This document shows, piece by piece, positions 7,255-11,694 of a stretch of 11,694 bases of DNA. Below the pieces are notes generated by a model that worked only from the letters and a program-made list of their open reading frames with translations, was not told the origin of the DNA and did no database searches. The stretch covers positions 1 through 11,694 of the forward strand of contig JBIOUF010000095.1 in assembly GCA_044866695.1 (NCBI GenBank). The letters run 5' to 3'. The DNA is from JBIOUF01 sp044866695. GTDB taxonomy: Bacteria > Actinomycetota > Actinomycetes > Propionibacteriales > Nocardioidaceae. The position numbers and the translations under genes are program-made. Numbering within the stretch: position 1 is the first letter of the stretch; each line of letters opens with the position of its first letter.

Positions 7255-8166
7255 GTGGAGCCCCTGCTGCTGGTCACCAACGCCGACGCCGGCGATGTCG
7301 ACGCCGACCAGGTGCGGGCGGCCCTGGAGGTGCTGCGGGCCGGGTTCGACGTCGAGGTCCGCGCGACGTCGGGTCCGGGCGAGCTGCGCGAGGTCGTGGC
7401 CGGGTCGGACGCGGCGACCGTCGTGGCGGCCGGCGGCGACGGCAGCCTGCATGCCCTGGTGAACGCGCTGGCCGGGCTGGACCTGCTCCAGCGGCGCACG
7501 GTCGGCCTGGTCCCCCTCGGCACGGGCAACGACTTCGCCCGCGCCGCCGCGGTCCCCCTCGACCCCGGCGACGCCGCGCGCGTGGTGCTCGGCGGGCGGA
7601 CCCGCCAGGTCGACCTGGTCGTCGACGACACCGGGAGGGTCGTGGTCAACGGCGTGCACCTCGGCGTGGGCGCTCAGGCCAGCCGGGCCGCGGAGGGGTG
7701 GAAGGCGCGGCTGGGCAGGCTCGGCTACCTGGTCGGCGCGGCGGTGGCCGGCGTGCGCCCGGAGTTCGTCCGGGTGCGGGTGACGGTGGACGGCGAGGTG
7801 GTCGTGGAGCCCGACCGGCGCGTGGCGCAGGTGGCGCTCGGCAACGGCCCGACCGTCGGCGGTGGCACCCCGCTGACCCCCGAGGCGGACCTCTCCGACG
7901 GCCGGGTCGACGTGCTGGTGTCGTTCGCCGTGGGCATGAGGGCGCGGCTGGGGTACGTCGCCTCGCTGCGGTTCGGCAGGCACCACCGGCGCGGAGACGT
8001 GGAGTACCTGCGCGGCGGCGAGGTCACCGTCGACGGGGACGGCTTCTGGGTAAGCACCGACGGCGAGGTCGAGGGACCGGTACGCCGGCGCACCTGGCGG
8101 GTCCGGCCCGGCGCCATGACGATGCTGCTGCCGCCGGCCGGGCGGGACGGTCCGCCGGAGTCGTAG
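7255..8166 (+). CDS. Diacylglycerol kinase-like lipid kinase (DAGKc / YegS family)
   Basis: This 303-residue protein belongs to the DAGK-catalytic lipid kinase family, which phosphorylates diacylglycerol or related lipids with ATP at the inner face of the membrane. It starts VEPLLLVTNADAG, where most members have an NPxAG-like turn, and carries the nucleotide-binding GGDGS at residues 60-64 and the hallmark PLGTGNDFAR at 87-96. A C-terminal beta-rich domain follows (GNGPTVGGGTPLTPEADLSD, then a VSTDGE segment), as in YegS-like enzymes. Length is normal. The real lipid substrate cannot be read from sequence. The frame stays open far upstream across the purA antisense, but homology begins only here. 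GTG at 7246 is an alternative start that adds three residues. The gene diverges from purA and converges on the DUF3151 gene with a 5-base gap. Confidence 0.9.
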   Translation: MEPLLLVTNADAGDVDADQVRAALEVLRAGFDVEVRATSGPGELREVVAGSDAATVVAAGGDGSLHALVNALAGLDLLQRRTVGLVPLGTGNDFARAAAVPLDPGDAARVVLGGRTRQVDLVVDDTGRVVVNGVHLGVGAQASRAAEGWKARLGRLGYLVGAAVAGVRPEFVRVRVTVDGEVVVEPDRRVAQVALGNGPTVGGGTPLTPEADLSDGRVDVLVSFAVGMRARLGYVASLRFGRHHRRGDVEYLRGGEVTVDGDGFWVSTDGEVEGPVRRRTWRVRPGAMTMLLPPAGRDGPPES

Positions 8167-8171
8167 CCGTC

Positions 8172-8588
8172 TCAGCCCCCCAGCAGCTCGTCGTACGCCT
8201 CCGGGCTGGAGTCGCGCAGGAAGTCCCGGCAGCGCTCGGCCTCCTTGGTCTCCCCGATCGCCTCGGCCGCGCGGGCCAGCGCCGCGAGCGCCCGCAGGAA
8301 CCCACGGTTCGGCTCGTGCTCCCAGGGCACCGGCCCGTGCCCCTTCCAGCCGTTGCGGCGCAGCAGGTCCAGGCTGCGGTGGTAGCCGACGCGCGCGTAG
8401 GCGTACACGGTGAGGTCGTCCGCTCCCTCCCCGGCCGCCTGCTCGGCCAGGGTGGCCCAGGCCAGCGGTGAAGCCGGATGCGCCCGGGCCGCCTGGCCGG
8501 GAGGGCTGCCGGCGGCCAGGTCGGCCGCGGCGGGGTCCTCGGGCAGCCGGGTGGGCGGCGGACCGGCCAGCAGGTCGTCGAAGCTCAT
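8172..8588 (-). CDS. DUF3151 family protein
   Basis: This 138-residue soluble protein is of unknown function and belongs to the actinobacterial DUF3151 family. Typical stretches are LPEDPAAADLAAGSPP near the N-terminus, HPASPLAWATLAE, YAYARVGYHRSLDLLRRNGW in the middle, and PWEHEPNRGFLRALAALARA followed by RCRDFLRDSSPEAYDELL at the end. It is mostly helical by appearance, with no signal peptide or membrane segment. It is full length for the family. In mycobacteria a member (Rv0360c) also lies between fba and purA, so its linkage with these genes is conserved. No strong Shine-Dalgarno precedes the ATG. It diverges from the MFS exporter gene. Confidence 0.93.
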   Translation of the reverse strand: MSFDDLLAGPPPTRLPEDPAAADLAAGSPPGQAARAHPASPLAWATLAEQAAGEGADDLTVYAYARVGYHRSLDLLRRNGWKGHGPVPWEHEPNRGFLRALAALARAAEAIGETKEAERCRDFLRDSSPEAYDELLGG

Positions 8589-8656
8589 GGCGGCAGTGTG
8601 CCTGATGGTGCCGGGCCGGCGCCGGTGACGGGCACCCGCAGCGGCCGGATGCGACG

Positions 8657-10216
8657 ATGGACGACATGAGTCCCGTCCCCGAGCCCGGCTCGGCGTCGAC
8701 GGCTTCAGGAGGGCTCGAGGACACCGGCCCGGCCCCGGCGCACGAGTCGTGGCCCGCGCTGTGGGCGATGGTGATCGGGTTCTTCATGATCCTGGTCGAC
8801 ACGACCATCGTGTCCGTGGCGACGCCGGCGATCATGACCGACCTGGACGCCGACGTCGACACGGTGATCTGGGTGACCAGTGCCTACCTGCTCGCCTACG
8901 CGGTGCCGTTGCCGGTCACCGGCCGGCTCGGCGACCGGCTCGGCCCCAAGTGGGTGTACCTCGCGGGGTTGGCCGTGTTCACCGCCTCGTCCGCGTGGTG
9001 CGGCCTGACCTCGTCGGTCGAGATGCTCATCGTCGCCCGGGCGGTGCAGGGCCTCGGCGCCTCCTTGGTGACCCCGCAGACCATGGCCGTGATCACCCGC
9101 ACCTTCCCGGCCGACTCGCGCGGCAAGGCGATGAGCCTGTGGGGGGCGGTCGCCGGCGTGGCGATCCTGGTCGGACCGCTGCTCGGCGGCGTCCTGGTCG
9201 ACGGGCCGGGCTGGGAGTGGATCTTCTTCGTCAACGTCCCGGTCGGCCTCGTCGCCCTGGTCCTCGGCTGGCGGCTGGTCCCGCTGCTGGAGACGCACAG
9301 CCACGACTTCGACCTGGTCGGTGTGGCGCTGAGCGGCGTCGGGCTGTTCCTGCTGGTGTTCGGGATCCAGGAGGGCCAGTCCTACGACTGGGACCGCACG
9401 GTGTGGCTGCTGGTCGTCGGCGGGCTCGTCGTGCTGGTGGCCTTCGTGGCCTGGCAGGCGGCCAACCGTAGGGAGCCCCTGGTGCCGCTGAGCCTGTTCG
9501 CCGACCGGAACTTCTCGGTGTCCAACCTCGGGGTCGCCGTTGTCGGCTTCGCCGCCGTCTCGCTGGGCTTCCCGGTGATGCTCTACGCCCAGGTGGTGCG
9601 CGGCTGGTCGCCCACCGAGTCCGCGCTCCTGCTGGTGCCGCTGGCTGTCTTCGCCGGGGTGCTGGCGCCGCTCGTCGGCCGGCTGATCGACGAGCGGCAC
9701 CCGCGGTACGTCGTGGGCTTCGGCATGGCCGCGATGGCGGCGTCGCTGTTCTGGCTGTCCCTGGCGATGACCCCGGACGCGAGCTGGCCCGCGCTGCTCC
9801 TGCCGATGTCGTTGCTGGGGGTCGCCAACGCGTTCCTCTGGGGGCCGCTGGGGTCGACCGCGACCCGGAACCTGCCGCTGCAGCACGCCGGGGCCGGTTC
9901 GGGGGTCTACAACACCACCCGCCAGATCGGGTCCGTGCTGGGCAGCGCCTCCATCGCCGCGCTCATCCAGGCCCGGCTGGCCGCCAACCTCGGCGAGCAG
10001 GCGGCGTCCCGGTCGGGGTCCGGGCTGGAGACGGTGGGCGCGCTGCCCGCGGCGCTGCAGGACGGGTTCGCGTCCGCGATGGCCGAGTCGCTGCTGCTCC
10101 CGGCCGCGGTCCTGCTGGCCGGGCTGCTGGCCGCGCTCCTCTACCAGACCCCGAGACACCTCGCCCCCGCCACGGCTGAGGTGGCGGGGGCGGGAGTGCG
10201 GCGGTCCGCCACCTGA
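8657..10216 (+). CDS. DHA2-family MFS drug:proton exporter (EmrB/QacA type, 14 segments)
   Basis: This is an inner-membrane major facilitator of 519 residues, of a kind that usually exports drugs or other small hydrophobic compounds against protons. About 14 hydrophobic segments can be counted, the first near residues 34-53 and the last near 480-500, which defines the DHA2 group. Motif D1 appears as LVDTTIVSVATPAI (46-59), motif A as GRLGDRLGPKW (89-99), and motif C around GPLLGGVLVDGPGW. The N-terminal 30 residues are a polar Pro/Ser-rich tail. The start is uncertain: ATG codons at 8657 and 8666 are in frame and neither has a good ribosome site. No adjacent TetR or MarR regulator is present. 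Substrate cannot be assigned. It converges on fba, and its last codons carry a strong stem-loop. Confidence 0.93.
   Translation: MDDMSPVPEPGSASTASGGLEDTGPAPAHESWPALWAMVIGFFMILVDTTIVSVATPAIMTDLDADVDTVIWVTSAYLLAYAVPLPVTGRLGDRLGPKWVYLAGLAVFTASSAWCGLTSSVEMLIVARAVQGLGASLVTPQTMAVITRTFPADSRGKAMSLWGAVAGVAILVGPLLGGVLVDGPGWEWIFFVNVPVGLVALVLGWRLVPLLETHSHDFDLVGVALSGVGLFLLVFGIQEGQSYDWDRTVWLLVVGGLVVLVAFVAWQAANRREPLVPLSLFADRNFSVSNLGVAVVGFAAVSLGFPVMLYAQVVRGWSPTESALLLVPLAVFAGVLAPLVGRLIDERHPRYVVGFGMAAMAASLFWLSLAMTPDASWPALLLPMSLLGVANAFLWGPLGSTATRNLPLQHAGAGSGVYNTTRQIGSVLGSASIAALIQARLAANLGEQAASRSGSGLETVGALPAALQDGFASAMAESLLLPAAVLLAGLLAALLYQTPRHLAPATAEVAGAGVRRSAT
10162..10192. terminator. 12-bp perfect stem-loop at the 3' end of the exporter gene
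   Basis: CGCCCCCGCCAC (10162-10173) and GTGGCGGGGGCG (10181-10192) pair perfectly around a 7-base loop. The structure lies inside the last coding stretch of the exporter, about 22 bases before its stop codon, and 51 bases past the fba stop on the other strand. It has no U-tract on either side. Between convergent genes it could act as a two-way terminator or transcript-end stabiliser. Confidence 0.5.
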
Positions 10217-10242
10217 CCGGGGCGGCGCGGCCGTCGGTGAGC

Positions 10243-11274
10243 TCAGCCGATGGTGTGACCGGTGCTGCGCAGGTTCTCGCACGCCTCGACGACCCGAGCC
10301 GCCATCCCCGCCTCGCCGGCCTTGCCCCACGAGCGCGGGTCGTAGACCTTCTTGTTCCCGACGTCGCCGTCCACCTTCAGCACGCCGTCGTAGTTGGAGA
10401 ACATGTGCCCGGCGACCGGCCGGGTGAAGGCGTACTGCGTGTCGGTGTCGACGTTCATCTTCACCACGCCGTAGTCGACGGCCGCTGAGATCTCCTCGGG
10501 CAGCGAGCCCGACCCGCCGTGGAAGACCAGGTCGAAGGGCCGCGAGCCGTCCTCCTGGCCGAGCTTCTCGGCGACCGCCTGCTGGGCCTGCTGCAGGATC
10601 TCCGGACGCAGCTTGACGTTGCCGGGCTTGTAGACGCCGTGCACGTTGCCGAAGGTGAGCGCGGTGAGGTAGCGGCCGTTCTCGCCGGTGCCGAGCGCCT
10701 CGGCGGTGGCCAGCGCGTCCTCGGGTGTGGTGTAGAGCTTCTCGTCCATCGCCCCGACGATGCCGTCCTCCTCGCCGCCGACGACGCCGACCTCGATCTC
10801 GAGGACCACGTGCGCCGCGGCCGCCTTCTCCAGCAGCTCCCTGGCTATCTGGAGGTTCTCGTCCAGCGGCACGGCCGAGCCGTCCCACATGTGCGACTGG
10901 AACACCGGGGGCTGGCCGTTCTTCACCCGCTCCACCGAGATGTCCAGCAGGGGGCGCACGAAGCCGTCCAGCTTCGGCTTGGGGCAGTGGTCGGTGTGCA
11001 GCGCGATGTTGATCGGGTAGGCCTTGGCCACCTCGACGGCGAACGCCGCGAACGCCAGCGACCCGACCACCATGTTCTTCACGCCCTGCCCGGAGAAGAA
11101 CTCCGCGCCCCCGGTGGACACCTGGATGATGCCGTCGCTCTCCGCGTCGGCGAACCCCTTCAGCGCGGCGTTCAGGGTCAAAGACGAGGACACGTTGATC
11201 GCCGGGAACGCGAAGGAGCTGCTCTTCGCGCGGTCGAGCATCTCGGCGTACTTCTCGGGACTCGCAATGGGCAT
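10243..11274 (-). CDS. fbaA: Class II fructose-bisphosphate aldolase
   Basis: This zinc enzyme cleaves fructose 1,6-bisphosphate to dihydroxyacetone phosphate and glyceraldehyde 3-phosphate in glycolysis and runs backward in gluconeogenesis. The product is 343 residues, normal for the actinobacterial class II form. HTDHCPKPK at 93-101 gives catalytic Asp95 and zinc ligand His96; GNVHG gives His212 and VFHGGSG gives His252, the other two zinc ligands, at the same numbers known for the M. tuberculosis enzyme. MNVDTDTQYAFTRP near the C-terminus is also typical. The frame is open upstream to 11544, but the ATG at 11274 starts MPIASPEKYAEML as in homologues and has GAGGAG seven bases before it. 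The gene stands alone, 101 bases after the RNA methyltransferase gene, and has its own candidate promoter. Confidence 0.99.
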   Translation of the reverse strand: MPIASPEKYAEMLDRAKSSSFAFPAINVSSSLTLNAALKGFADAESDGIIQVSTGGAEFFSGQGVKNMVVGSLAFAAFAVEVAKAYPINIALHTDHCPKPKLDGFVRPLLDISVERVKNGQPPVFQSHMWDGSAVPLDENLQIARELLEKAAAAHVVLEIEVGVVGGEEDGIVGAMDEKLYTTPEDALATAEALGTGENGRYLTALTFGNVHGVYKPGNVKLRPEILQQAQQAVAEKLGQEDGSRPFDLVFHGGSGSLPEEISAAVDYGVVKMNVDTDTQYAFTRPVAGHMFSNYDGVLKVDGDVGNKKVYDPRSWGKAGEAGMAARVVEACENLRSTGHTIG

Positions 11275-11315
11275 GGTGGGTCTCCTCGGTCTGCAACGCT
11301 TCGACGACGCTCGCC

Positions 11316-11321
11316 ACTCTA
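11316..11321 (-). promoter_or_regulatory. Candidate -10 box of fba (TAGAGT)
   Basis: On the minus strand TAGAGT fits TANNNT and would start transcription near 11309, leaving a leader of about 35 bases that contains the GAGGAG ribosome site. No clear -35 is visible. Confidence 0.3.
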
Positions 11322-11375
11322 GACCGCGCCCCCGGCTGCCGGACACGGGCCGAACGACCCGCATCGTCGTCGCGC

Positions 11376-11694
11376 CTAGTGCCCCCGGGCGTGCTGCACC
11401 ACCCACGTGTGCATCGCGATCGCGGCGGCGGCCGAGGCGTTGATGGACCGGGTGGAGCCGAACTGGGCGATGGAGAGCGTCTGCCGGCAGGCCCGCCGGG
11501 CCTCGTCGGACAGGCCGGGGCCCTCCTGGCCGAACAGCAGGCACACCCGCCGCGGCAGCCGGGTGGTCTCCAGGGGCTGCGACCCGGGCAGGTTGTCCAC
11601 GCCCAGCAGCGGCACGTCGAGGGTTCGCAGCCGGGCGGCCAGGTCGGCGACGGTCGGGTGGTGCCGGATGTGCTGGTAGCGGTCGGTCACCATC
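11376..11694 (-). CDS. SpoU/TrmH-family RNA 2'-O-methyltransferase (C-terminal part, cut by the right edge)
   Basis: These are the last 105 or so residues of a SpoU-type (SPOUT) methyltransferase, which transfers a methyl group from S-adenosylmethionine to a ribose 2'-OH of tRNA or rRNA. The knotted SAM-binding C-terminus is visible: motif 2 as LLFGQEGPGLS and motif 3 as QFGSTRSINASAAAAIAMHTWV. The first visible Met codon (11693-11691) begins MVTDRYQHIRHHP. SpoU proteins normally run to 150-280 residues with motif 1 further upstream, so this Met is probably internal and the gene continues beyond the window. Motif 3 has Ile where Leu is more common (SIN for SLN). The exact RNA target cannot be assigned. 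It lies on the same strand as fba, 101 bases upstream of it. Confidence 0.9.
   Translation of the reverse strand, partial: MVTDRYQHIRHHPTVADLAARLRTLDVPLLGVDNLPGSQPLETTRLPRRVCLLFGQEGPGLSDEARRACRQTLSIAQFGSTRSINASAAAAIAMHTWVVQHARGH

Noticed and set aside
8608..8635. Palindromic GC-rich sequence (CCGGCGCCGG, flanked by GTGCC/GGCAC) as an operator for the exporter
   Set aside because: The outer and inner symmetries are off-centre, no regulator gene is adjacent, and such palindromes are common at this GC content.
8705..11317. 870-codon open frame on the minus strand across the exporter and fba
   Set aside because: It is out of frame with fba, antisense to the exporter, and its translation is Arg/Gly/Pro/His-rich low-complexity sequence; a high-GC artefact.

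Overview
The window is about 72-78% GC in its core genes (hand counts of 60-base blocks), uses GTG and TTG starts freely, and carries a gene set typical of Actinomycetota: class II fructose-bisphosphate aldolase, a DUF3151 protein and purA close together. The fba / DUF3151 / purA association also occurs in Mycobacterium tuberculosis (Rv0363c, Rv0360c, Rv0357c). The purA-purD-purB arrangement and overall style would suit a Nocardioides-like or related actinobacterium, but the genus cannot be fixed from the sequence alone.

Layout, left to right. Positions 1-2053 hold purB (cut by the window edge) and purD on the minus strand, overlapping by four bases. Positions 2054-2275 are a non-coding purD leader with an 11-bp inverted repeat and a possible leaderless promoter. 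Positions 2276-5586 hold a three-gene minus-strand cassette read as a small secreted protein, then an ABC ATPase, then a 10-segment FtsX/MacB-like permease. Positions 5587-5895 are a gene-free stretch with a good candidate promoter for that cassette and a palindrome behind purA. Positions 5896-7170 are purA (minus), divergent from a diacylglycerol-kinase-like lipid kinase (7255-8166, plus). The kinase converges on a DUF3151 gene (minus), which diverges from a 14-segment DHA2-family drug exporter (8657-10216, plus). The exporter converges on fba (minus). The right edge holds the C-terminal part of a SpoU/TrmH RNA methyltransferase (minus).

Function. purA, purB and purD serve purine synthesis: PurD makes GAR, PurA and PurB convert IMP to AMP, and PurB also acts earlier on SAICAR. 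Fba is the glycolytic aldolase. These are ordinary core genes. The unusual part is the cassette between purA and purD. Its GC content is clearly lower (about 58% in the small gene, about 63-65% in sampled parts of the permease), and it has its own candidate promoter. Its small exported product of about 86 residues after signal removal has no recognised family. The order secreted peptide, ATPase, then large duplicated FtsX permease resembles the gene plan of bacteriocin/immunity loci such as the lactococcin-972 type. The peptide does not look like lactococcin 972, so this may be an undescribed secreted-peptide and ABC-transporter system. That function is inference.
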